A stretch of DNA of 47,500 nucleotides, from NCBI GenBank assembly GCA_934133195.1, contig CAKPAZ010000008.1, positions 1-47,500 on the forward strand, read 5' to 3'. This DNA is from an uncultured Bacilli bacterium (GTDB lineage Bacteria; Bacillota_I; Bacilli_A; ML615J-28; CAG-313). Below the pieces are notes generated by a model, which did not search any database, had not been told where the DNA came from, and saw only the letters and a program-made list of their open reading frames with translations. The translations under genes and the position numbers were made by a program. This document shows, piece after piece, positions 1 to 6,208 of this stretch; position 1 is the first letter of the stretch, and each line of letters opens with the position of its first letter.

Positions 1-63
1 GCAGTTAAGCACTTTCGCGCCGACGATAGTTAGAAATAGCAAAAATAGGTCGTTGCCAGCTCC
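1..63 (+). rRNA. rrf: 5S ribosomal RNA, 3' part only
   Basis: The first bases match the second half of a bacterial 5S rRNA: GTTAAGC, then a CGCCGACGATAGT segment and the closing CGTTGCCAGC. The 5' half lies outside the window, so an rRNA operon is inferred to end here. The tRNA genes that follow fit an rrn operon tail. The exact 3' end is uncertain by a few bases. Confidence 0.85.
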
Positions 64-86
64 TTTCTATATTCATTAAATTATGC

Positions 87-163
87 GCCTCTTTAGCTCA
101 GTTGGTTAGAGCACATGACTGTTAATCATGGGGTCCGGGGTTCAAGTCCCTGAAGGGGCGCCA
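87..163 (+). tRNA. tRNA-Asn (anticodon GTT)
   Basis: Cloverleaf with a 7-bp acceptor stem (GCCTCTT with AAGGGGC, one G-U), D arm GCTC/GAGC, anticodon loop CTGTTAA giving GTT, T arm with GTTCAAG, discriminator G and encoded CCA. It follows 5S rRNA and is probably cotranscribed with it. Confidence 0.97.
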
Positions 164-177
164 TTTTTTATGATTAT

Positions 178-254
178 GGTCTGTTGGAGAAGCGGCTTAA
201 CTCACATGCCTTTCACGCATGCACTCACGGGTTCGAATCCCGTACAGATCACCA
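178..254 (+). tRNA. tRNA-Glu (anticodon TTC)
   Basis: Acceptor stem GGTCTGT pairs with ACAGATC. Anticodon stem GCATG-type arms flank loop CTTTCAC with anticodon TTC. The T loop GTTCGAATC and an encoded ACCA end are present. It lies 14 bases after tRNA-Asn. Confidence 0.97.
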
Positions 255-268
255 TTTTGTAATTTATG

Positions 269-296
269 AGTCATCTTTGATGGCTTATTTTTTTTG
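269..296 (+). terminator. Rho-independent terminator of the rRNA/tRNA operon
   Basis: AGTCATC pairs with GATGGCT across a TTT loop (with G-U pairs) and is followed by an uninterrupted run of about eight T residues. It sits directly after tRNA-Glu. Confidence 0.8.
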
Positions 297-396
297 TTTA
301 ATAAATGAAACATTTTTAATCATTTAATTTGAATATTCTCACTTTGGTTAATAATTAACTTATCATTTGGTTTATGGTATTATAAAAATATTATGA

Positions 397-412
397 TATA
401 ATATTAGTGTAA
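397..412 (+). promoter_or_regulatory. -10/start region shared with the second XRE gene
   Basis: TATAATATTAGTGTAA here recurs exactly at 29767-29782, at a similar distance upstream of a paralogous XRE gene. TATAAT is a -10 box; no good -35 lies 17 bases upstream. A 10-bp perfect palindrome GTAAGCTTAC at 408-417 follows and could be an operator for the regulator itself (inference). Confidence 0.5.
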
Positions 413-448
413 GCTTACTAAAAAACTAAATAAGAGGAGATATTAATT

Positions 449-1513
449 ATGAATATTGGTCAAAAGATTAAAGAATTAAGACAAGAAAATAATCTTACTC
501 AAGAAGAACTTGCTGAACAATTAGGTGTTAGTCCTCAAGCAATATCTCGTTGGGAAAATAGTACTACATATCCTGATATTACATTACTACCAATTATAGC
601 TAATATGTTTGATGTGACAATAGATTATTTGCTTGATAGAGAATCTTATAAAAAAGATGAAGAATTAAAAAAGATAATAGAACAAGATGATGAATTATCA
701 AAATATGGTAAAATTAAAGAAAGAGAAAAATTACTAATAGAATCATTAAAAAAATATCCTAACAATTGGGATTTAAAGTCAAGATTATTAAGTGTTTATC
801 ATGTTCAAACAGCTAATGATGAGGAAATAGATGAGTATTATCAACAAAAAGCTATTGAATTAGGTCAAAATATTTTAGATAAATGTAATATTGATGAATA
901 TAGATATTCAGCTATTCAAATATTATGCTTTGTATACGATTGGATTAATCAAACAGATAAAGCTAAACAAATTGTAGAAAAATTACCAAATTCATTTGTT
1001 ACTAAGGATTTTTTATCATTAGAACTTGTTAAAGGTAGTGAAAGAAATATTAAATGTGCAGAATATATTACAACACTAGTAGAATTACTACACTTTACAA
1101 TTGGTACTATGAGATTATCCACTGAAGACACTATTAAAGCAAGAGAAAAAGAAATTGACATTATAAATACAATTTTTGATAGTGGAGATTTATATTGGTA
1201 TAATACGATAATTTCAGATGCTTATGAAGTAATCGCAAAAATGTATGCGAAACTTAACAACAAAGAAGAAATGATTACTAATTTAGAAAAAGCTTTTGAA
1301 TATGGTAAAAAGAAAGATGAAATTACAAAAGAAGGAAAAGTATTGATTCACAAAAGTATTCTTGTTAAAGGGTATGAATGTGATCCATCAAAATGGACAA
1401 CTAGTAATGAATTAAGTCATGTTGAATTAATAAAAGAAAGAATAAATGAATTTGTTGCATTTAGCAAATACTTTAATGATGAAGATTTTATTAAATTAAT
1501 TAATAAATATTAA
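449..1513 (+). CDS. XRE-family transcriptional regulator with C-terminal helical domain
   Basis: A 354-residue protein. Residues about 5-60 form a Cro/C1-type helix-turn-helix (LTQEELAEQLGVS followed by QAISRWE) and the typical tail YPDITLLPIIANMFDVTIDYLL. The remaining 290 residues are hydrophilic and helical and look like TPR-type repeats, as in stand-alone Bacillota regulators that bind a peptide or protein partner. That reading is inference, since no repeat signature is clear. AAGAGGAGA lies nine bases before ATG. A paralogue sits at 29820-30911 with the same N-terminal half, and the two share a 16-bp promoter segment. The gene stands alone. What it regulates is not visible; autoregulation is plausible given the palindrome downstream of the -10 box. 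Confidence 0.9.
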   Translation: MNIGQKIKELRQENNLTQEELAEQLGVSPQAISRWENSTTYPDITLLPIIANMFDVTIDYLLDRESYKKDEELKKIIEQDDELSKYGKIKEREKLLIESLKKYPNNWDLKSRLLSVYHVQTANDEEIDEYYQQKAIELGQNILDKCNIDEYRYSAIQILCFVYDWINQTDKAKQIVEKLPNSFVTKDFLSLELVKGSERNIKCAEYITTLVELLHFTIGTMRLSTEDTIKAREKEIDIINTIFDSGDLYWYNTIISDAYEVIAKMYAKLNNKEEMITNLEKAFEYGKKKDEITKEGKVLIHKSILVKGYECDPSKWTTSNELSHVELIKERINEFVAFSKYFNDEDFIKLINKY

Positions 1514-1578
1514 TATTAAATATGTTATTTTTTACTTGAATTATAAACAAAATTAAAGAATCAAATTAATCTAAATTA

Positions 1579-1607
1579 TTGACAAATAAAAAAATTTTTG
1601 ATAGAAT
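1579..1607 (+). promoter_or_regulatory. Sigma-A promoter of the DUF3800 leader RNA
   Basis: Perfect TTGACA (1579-1584), 17-bp spacer, TAGAAT (1602-1607). Transcription would begin near 1614, just before the hairpins of the leader. Confidence 0.85.
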
Positions 1608-1613
1608 ATTATT

Positions 1614-1703
1614 GTAAAAAATGCATATGATATTATTGTCATATGACTTGGACTGGCGTATGCCTTGGTCCACCAACGGCAGGAAATAGTCCTGCCATTT
1701 TTT
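1614..1703 (+). ncRNA. Structured leader / small RNA upstream of DUF3800 gene, ending in its own terminator
   Basis: Three hairpins lie in 80 bases. CATATGA pairs with TCATATG (1624-1630/1639-1645). TGGAC with inner GGC pairs with GCC and GTCCA (1649-1657/1662-1672). GGCAGGA pairs with TCCTGCC (1678-1684/1690-1696) and is followed by TTTTTT, a strong intrinsic terminator. A perfect promoter precedes it and the DUF3800 start codon lies only 17 bases after the U tract. Families of conserved RNA motifs upstream of DUF3800 genes have been reported from comparative genomics; whether this is one of them needs a covariance-model search. The layout also resembles type III toxin-antitoxin loci (RNA, terminator, protein), which is inference. 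Confidence 0.7.
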
Positions 1704-1719
1704 ATATGAGGGAGTGGCT

Positions 1720-2379
1720 ATGAAAAAAATTCTTAGTATCTTTATTGATGAGTCAGGTGATGTTGGATTTATTAAAGCTGCATCAAAGTATTATATTATT
1801 ACCTTTGTAATGCATAATCAAAGTAACGAAATAAAGAGTAATATCGAAAATATTAAAGATTTTCCTATATTTCATGCTGGTCCTATAATTAGAAGGGAAT
1901 ATCCATTTGACTATATGGAAATGAAAGATAGAAAAAAAATATTTCAATCTATTTTCATTTTTACATTATCATTACCAATAAAAATTTTTTCCTTTTGTTA
2001 TGAAAAAAAAGACTTCGATAGTGACTTATTAAAAATGCAAGCCAAAATTACTAAAGATGTTTATAATTTTCTACAAGATAATTCTAATTATTTTAATTCA
2101 TTTAATGAAATAATAATATATTATGATAATGGCCAAAATTTAATAACTAAAATATTAAATGGAGCTTTCGCAATTTCAGGTTTGAATTATGAATTTAAAA
2201 AAGAAGTTGTTCCAGGATCATATAGATTATTTCAAGTTGCTGACTTTGTATCAACAGTAAAACTTATGGAAATAAAAATGTATAAAAATGAACTATCTAA
2301 TTCAGAATTAAAATTTATTGATATTTACCATTTAAAGAAAAATTACATTAAAGGAATAAACAAGAAAATTCTAAAATAA
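1720..2379 (+). CDS. DUF3800 domain protein
   Basis: A 219-residue protein, here started at ATG 1720 because GAGGGAG ends five bases upstream. An in-frame GTG at 1714 lies inside that ribosome binding site. The N-terminus has the DUF3800 signature SIFIDESGD (first acidic residues on a beta strand). A central YYDNG follows, and near the C-terminus QVADFVSTV carries the conserved QxAD. Acidic residues on this layout suggest an RNase-H-like fold, but the function of DUF3800 proteins is not established. Many occur in accessory regions, some linked to phage defence or toxin-like roles. It is preceded by a terminated structured RNA, so expression would require read-through, which suggests RNA-controlled expression or activity. 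Very AT-rich; the neighbours are unrelated. Confidence 0.85.
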   Translation: MKKILSIFIDESGDVGFIKAASKYYIITFVMHNQSNEIKSNIENIKDFPIFHAGPIIRREYPFDYMEMKDRKKIFQSIFIFTLSLPIKIFSFCYEKKDFDSDLLKMQAKITKDVYNFLQDNSNYFNSFNEIIIYYDNGQNLITKILNGAFAISGLNYEFKKEVVPGSYRLFQVADFVSTVKLMEIKMYKNELSNSELKFIDIYHLKKNYIKGINKKILK

Positions 2380-2528
2380 CAAAGTTTAATAATGTTCTTA
2401 ACTTAAAAGCAAATAATTAGATAATTAAAAAATTATAAATACTAAATTTGAAAACTTGCCAAGCTTAATGTATAATTATTTAGTTCATTGAATTCTTTAT
2501 TGTATTAATACTGCAATACTACTATAAG

Positions 2529-2570
2529 AAAAAAGCGTTTAGTATCAAAAGTGATACTAAGCGTTTTTAA
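2529..2570. terminator. Bidirectional Rho-independent terminator
   Basis: AAAAAGCGTTTAGTATC pairs with GATACTAAGCGTTTTT around an AAAAGT-type loop, with A tract on one side and T tract on the other, so it can work on both strands. Confidence 0.85.
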
Positions 2571-2648
2571 TTATCTAAAAAGTGTTAAAAAATTTTTATA
2601 TTTAGCAGTTTTATTTTATTATTGAAAACGTGTTCTCTATTTATTTGC

Positions 2649-2677
2649 TTTACAAGATAACTAAAAATGAGTAAAAT
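2649..2677 (+). promoter_or_regulatory. Promoter of the MATE gene
   Basis: TTTACA (2649-2654), 17-bp spacer, TAAAAT (2672-2677), 25 bases before the start codon. Confidence 0.55.
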
Positions 2678-2701
2678 ATATTGTCTTATAAAGGTGATAT
2701 T

Positions 2702-4168
2702 ATGAATGCATTAAAAAAACTTTTTGAACCTATGGATTTAACTAAAGGTAAAATATGGAAAGTAATCATTTTATTTTCACTTCCAATCTTTTTTAGTTAT
2801 TTCTTTCAACAAATATATACGATTGCTGACGCTGCAATATGTGGCAAATATTTAGATGCAAACCAAGTAGCTGGAATTAATAATACTGGTAACATTATCT
2901 TTATTGTGTTACAGTTTGCATTTGGTTGTACTGCTGGTTTCTCAGTTGTAACAGCAAATAAAATAGGTGAACATGATTTAGAAGGAGTAAAAAAATCATT
3001 AGCTGTACAAATAAGGTTATCAATTATTATTAGTATTGTTTTAACCATACTTGCTTGTCTTCTCGCAAGTCCTCTACTAAATTTTATTGGTTTATCAAAA
3101 TCTACAAATCCCATTCAAAATGAGATTTATGAAGCAGCTTACTATTATATAATAATTATCTTTTTAGGTACATCTGCTCAAATATTTTATAATTTAATTT
3201 GTTCATTCCTAAGAAGCATAGGTGACTCACTTGTCCCTTTAATTTTCTTATTCATTTCTACAATTCTTAATATTGGTCTAGACTTATTATTTATTGCGGT
3301 ATTCAACTGGGGAGTAATGGGAGCAGCCATTGCTACAATTATTGCTCAATTTATATCAGCTATTGGTTGTTTTATTTATACATTTAAGAAATATCCTATT
3401 TATAAGTTAAGTAAAAAAGATTTTAAATTTGATTTTTCTTTTGATTTACATCACTTGAAATTAGGATTACCTCTTGCTTTTCAATTTTCAGTTCTTGCAA
3501 TTGGTTTAATTGTAGTACAAGCAGTAATTGTAAAATTTGATACTTCAATTGATGGTGAAGTTATCAGTGCATGTGCTCAAAATGGCTTTGGAGCTGCAAC
3601 AAAGCTTAATAATTTCTTAATGTGCCCTTTTAATGCCCTTGGTACAGCAATGCTTTCTTACTGTGGCCAAAACCATGGAGCTAACGAGACAACAAGAATC
3701 AAAAAGGGTGTAAATGAAGCTTTAATAATAGCTTTTATTGAATATATTATATTTGGTGGTACTGGGTTATTACTAACAATAAATGGTGCATACTTACACA
3801 TATTTTATTCAGCTGATAAAATAAATGAAATGACAATGTATTTTGGTAATCACTACTTATATTGCGATATGTCATTATACTTTATTTTAGGTGCTCTATT
3901 TGTTTTCCGTAATTCACTACAAGGTATTGGCAAACCATTATATCCATTTCTTGCGGGGATCGGTGAATTAATTGGAAGAACTTTAATATGCTTAACACTA
4001 CCTAACATAATTAATAATGGACCAATTAATATCAATGCTAATCTAAATGCAGTATACGGATTAACCTTTGCGGATCCACTTGCATGGAGTATTGCGGTAT
4101 TAATAATGCTATATGGAATCATCAAATATGTCTATCTGCCTAAAAAACAAAACGCTATCCAAAACTAG
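2702..4168 (+). CDS. MATE family efflux transporter
   Basis: A 488-residue integral membrane protein with about twelve hydrophobic segments in two similar halves. The N-terminal MATE pattern is clear: WKVIILFSLPIFFSYFFQQ, followed by an IYTIADAAICGK segment and the ANQVAGI loop. A second-half counterpart starts near LKLGLPLAFQF. Family members export cationic drugs or metabolites in exchange for Na+ or H+. The substrate cannot be told here. Start chosen at ATG 2702 with AAAGGTGAT seven bases upstream; seven further codons in frame upstream have no Shine-Dalgarno. It has its own promoter, and a weak hairpin with T-rich tail (4166-4195) follows. No regulator gene is adjacent. Confidence 0.92.
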   Translation: MNALKKLFEPMDLTKGKIWKVIILFSLPIFFSYFFQQIYTIADAAICGKYLDANQVAGINNTGNIIFIVLQFAFGCTAGFSVVTANKIGEHDLEGVKKSLAVQIRLSIIISIVLTILACLLASPLLNFIGLSKSTNPIQNEIYEAAYYYIIIIFLGTSAQIFYNLICSFLRSIGDSLVPLIFLFISTILNIGLDLLFIAVFNWGVMGAAIATIIAQFISAIGCFIYTFKKYPIYKLSKKDFKFDFSFDLHHLKLGLPLAFQFSVLAIGLIVVQAVIVKFDTSIDGEVISACAQNGFGAATKLNNFLMCPFNALGTAMLSYCGQNHGANETTRIKKGVNEALIIAFIEYIIFGGTGLLLTINGAYLHIFYSADKINEMTMYFGNHYLYCDMSLYFILGALFVFRNSLQGIGKPLYPFLAGIGELIGRTLICLTLPNIINNGPININANLNAVYGLTFADPLAWSIAVLIMLYGIIKYVYLPKKQNAIQN

Positions 4169-4206
4169 GTTTTTGCAAAAGCCTTTATCTTTTCGACATT
4201 TTATGA

Positions 4207-4212
4207 TATAAT
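4207..4212 (+). promoter_or_regulatory. -10 box before the lipoprotein gene
   Basis: TATAAT 45 bases before the start codon, preceded by TG-free TTTATC at the -35 distance, so only the -10 is convincing. Confidence 0.45.
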
Positions 4213-4256
4213 ATTCAATTGTGTGAGAATATGAAATTAAGAAAAGAGGAAGAGTT

Positions 4257-5072
4257 ATGTATCAACTTCGTTCAAGATGGTTAAGAATCGCTTTTTTAAG
4301 TATTTTAATTACAAACCTACTTATGCTTGTATCCTGTACTAAAAAAGAAGATGAAACTAAAGATCCTGATGAATTACCTATTGAAAACCATGTTTTAGAT
4401 AAATATACTGATTATGAAATAATTTCAAAGGCTATGCAAAAAAACTATGAACGTGATAATTATTTAATTACCACTGAAGGTGTAACCGATGCTAAATTTG
4501 GCTTTATTTCATATACCCAAAAAACTACAACATCTCTTTACTTTATGCAAGATAAATTTTATAATGATATTTCATCTACATCATCAATTGTAAATCATTA
4601 TCATCGTTTAATGCTTACACCAAATGATGTTAAATATTACGATAGTGATAATGATAAAATAACAACTACATCATTAGATGAATATAAAAGTATCTATGGT
4701 AAAGTACCAAGTCATGCAACTTTCTTTAATTATAATATTGATGAGAGTGTAGTCATTTCTTCTAAACGTAACTTTACAAATAAAAAGTTTGAAATAACAT
4801 ATAATTTAGAACCTGAAAAAGCAATGGGAGATATGACTAAACAAATGATGATGTTTGGTGGGTTAGCTGAAGAACCTAAGTTTAAATCAATTACTTTAAT
4901 AATTTGTATTGATGAAGACTTAAACATTTTATCCTTTAAAAATGTTGAAGTTTACACAATAGTTAAAGACATTCCGGTCGTAGGAAGTAGTAAATTAAAC
5001 TGTGTTCAAACTCTAAATTCTAAAGTTTACTATACAGATTATTCAGAACCTAATTTAAGTGAATTTAACTAA
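4257..5072 (+). CDS. Predicted lipoprotein of unknown function
   Basis: A 271-residue protein beginning with Arg/Lys, a hydrophobic stretch and lipobox LVSC (Cys27), so it is expected to be lipidated and held on the outer face of the membrane. The acidic/Lys linker KKEDETKDPDE follows. The rest is a beta-rich domain without a motif I recognise. It contains phrases such as TTSLDEYKSIYGK, and the ending suggests a substrate- or wall-associated domain as in other low-GC lipoproteins of this class. GAGGAAGAG precedes ATG. It is monocistronic between a weak hairpin upstream and a strong terminator at 5071-5100. Confidence 0.75.
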   Translation: MYQLRSRWLRIAFLSILITNLLMLVSCTKKEDETKDPDELPIENHVLDKYTDYEIISKAMQKNYERDNYLITTEGVTDAKFGFISYTQKTTTSLYFMQDKFYNDISSTSSIVNHYHRLMLTPNDVKYYDSDNDKITTTSLDEYKSIYGKVPSHATFFNYNIDESVVISSKRNFTNKKFEITYNLEPEKAMGDMTKQMMMFGGLAEEPKFKSITLIICIDEDLNILSFKNVEVYTIVKDIPVVGSSKLNCVQTLNSKVYYTDYSEPNLSEFN

Positions 5073-5100
5073 AAAGAAAATCAAAAGATTTTCTTTTTTT
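5071..5100 (+). terminator. Rho-independent terminator after lipoprotein gene
   Basis: AAAGAAAATC pairs with GATTTTCTTT around AAAA, with seven or more T residues at the 3' side. Confidence 0.85.
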
Positions 5101-5102
5101 AC

Positions 5103-5131
5103 TTGACAATTTTTCTATTAAATGGTATACT
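5103..5131 (+). promoter_or_regulatory. Promoter of perR-rubrerythrin operon
   Basis: TTGACA (5103-5108), 17-bp spacer, TATACT (5126-5131): a near-consensus sigma-A promoter 30 bases upstream of the start codon. Confidence 0.9.
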
Positions 5132-5152
5132 ATTGATATAAAGTATCAATAG
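5130..5152. promoter_or_regulatory. Fur/PerR-type operator palindrome
   Basis: Perfect inverted repeat CTATTGATA - TAAAG - TATCAATAG overlapping the -10 box and start site. Its position means a bound repressor would block RNA polymerase. It precedes a Fur-family gene, so autoregulation is the likely reading. The core resembles, but is not identical to, the Bacillus PerR box. Confidence 0.75.
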
Positions 5153-5160
5153 GTGAATTA

Positions 5161-5532
5161 ATGGAACGAAGACTAACAAAACAAAGACAACTGATATATG
5201 ACATTACCATGACAATGTATCACCCAAACGCTGAAGAAGTATATAAAAAAGTACATGAGGAATATCCAGAAATTGGAAGAGCAACTGTATACCGTAATTT
5301 AACAGTATTAGTTGAACAAGGTTTACTTACAAAGCTTGTCATTACTGGTGAATCAATTAGATATGATACTAACATAAAGCATCACAATCATTTCGTATGT
5401 ACTAGATGTGGTAGAATCATTGATCTATCAGAAACCGAAATGGTAAAGGTTCCTGATAATCTCGATGTAGAATATCAATCAGTTACCTTCTATGGAGTCT
5501 GTCCTGAATGCAAAAAAATTGATACTAAATAA
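5161..5532 (+). CDS. perR: Fur-family repressor, PerR-like
   Basis: A 123-residue metalloregulator. The N-terminal winged helix carries the family signature ATVYRNLTVLVEQGLL. The C-terminal dimerisation domain has the metal-binding string KHHNHFVCTRCG and a second zinc pair CPEC near the end, giving the CxxC...CxxC structural zinc site. Peroxide sensing, rather than iron or zinc sensing, is inferred from its partner: the rubrerythrin gene begins 12 bases after its stop codon. A perfect operator palindrome covers its own promoter. The protein is shorter at both ends than Bacillus PerR (about 145 residues), which is common in Mollicutes-like relatives. The perR symbol rests mainly on context; fur or zur cannot be excluded from sequence alone. 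Confidence 0.85.
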   Translation: MERRLTKQRQLIYDITMTMYHPNAEEVYKKVHEEYPEIGRATVYRNLTVLVEQGLLTKLVITGESIRYDTNIKHHNHFVCTRCGRIIDLSETEMVKVPDNLDVEYQSVTFYGVCPECKKIDTK

Positions 5533-5544
5533 ATGGAGGAAATT

Positions 5545-6078
5545 ATGGAATTAAAAGGATCAAAAACTGAAAGAAACTTAAGAGAAGCATTTGCTGGGGA
5601 AAGCCAAGCACGTAACAAATATACTTATTTTGCAAGCGTTGCTAGAAAAGAAGGTTATGAACAAATAGCTGCTATCTTTGAAGAAACTGCTAACAATGAA
5701 AAAGAACATGCAAAAATGTGGTTTAAAGCTTTAGGTGAACTAGGAAATACTTCTGAAAACCTATCTGCAGCTGCCGCTGGTGAAAACTATGAATGGACTG
5801 ACATGTATGAAAAATTTGCGATTGAAGCTGAAGAAGAAGGCTTCACAAGACTTGCATATCAATTTAGAGCAGTTGGTGCCATTGAAAGAGCTCATGAACA
5901 AAGATATCTTGCTTTATTAAATAATATTGACTTACAACAAGTATTTGAAAAATCAGAAGAAACTATGTGGGAATGCCGTAATTGTGGCCATTTAGTTATT
6001 GGTAAAAAAGCTCCTGAAGTTTGTCCTGTTTGTGCTCATCCAAAGAGTTATTTTGAAGTAAGAAAAGAAAACTACTAA
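5545..6078 (+). CDS. rbr: Rubrerythrin
   Basis: A 177-residue non-haem iron protein that reduces hydrogen peroxide in anaerobes. The N-terminal four-helix diiron domain shows the paired Glu/ExxH motifs (FAGESQARNKY, NNEKEHAKMW, FAIEAEEEGF, IERAHEQRY). The C-terminal rubredoxin-like domain has CRNC and CPVC for an Fe(SCys)4 site. Start chosen at ATG 5545: the upstream in-frame ATG 5533 overlaps the GGAGG ribosome binding site. It is cotranscribed with the Fur-family repressor 12 bases upstream and thus probably peroxide-induced. A hairpin terminator follows at 6096-6127. Confidence 0.96.
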   Translation: MELKGSKTERNLREAFAGESQARNKYTYFASVARKEGYEQIAAIFEETANNEKEHAKMWFKALGELGNTSENLSAAAAGENYEWTDMYEKFAIEAEEEGFTRLAYQFRAVGAIERAHEQRYLALLNNIDLQQVFEKSEETMWECRNCGHLVIGKKAPEVCPVCAHPKSYFEVRKENY

Positions 6079-6095
6079 AATTAAAATGAGTAAAT

Positions 6096-6127
6096 GAGAA
6101 ATGTAATATTATTACATTTCTTTTTAT
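6096..6127 (+). terminator. Rho-independent terminator after rubrerythrin
   Basis: AGAAATGTAAT pairs with ATTACATTTCT, short loop, followed by TTTTTATAT. Confidence 0.8.
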
Positions 6128-6132
6128 ATGGC

Positions 6133-6161
6133 TTGAAAAGAATTTGTTAATGTGGTATAAT
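6133..6161 (+). promoter_or_regulatory. Promoter of the double-SIS gene
   Basis: TTGAAA (6133-6138), 17-bp spacer, TATAAT (6156-6161). Confidence 0.85.
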
Positions 6162-6208
6162 TATAGACGCAATTATTGTAAAAAAAATAGTAAAAGGAGA
6201 TTTTTATC

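Larger units (their letters stand above)
2380..2701. other. Intergenic stretch with bidirectional terminator and MATE promoter
   Basis: No credible gene. It contains a long A-stem-T hairpin at 2529-2570 and a promoter at 2649-2677, annotated separately. The rest is AT-rich with no structure I can support. Confidence 0.7.

Noticed and set aside
1614..1703. Tandem-repeat antitoxin RNA of a classical type III toxin-antitoxin system
   Set aside because: No tandem repeats are present and DUF3800 is not a known ToxN/CptN-type toxin; kept only as a structured leader RNA.
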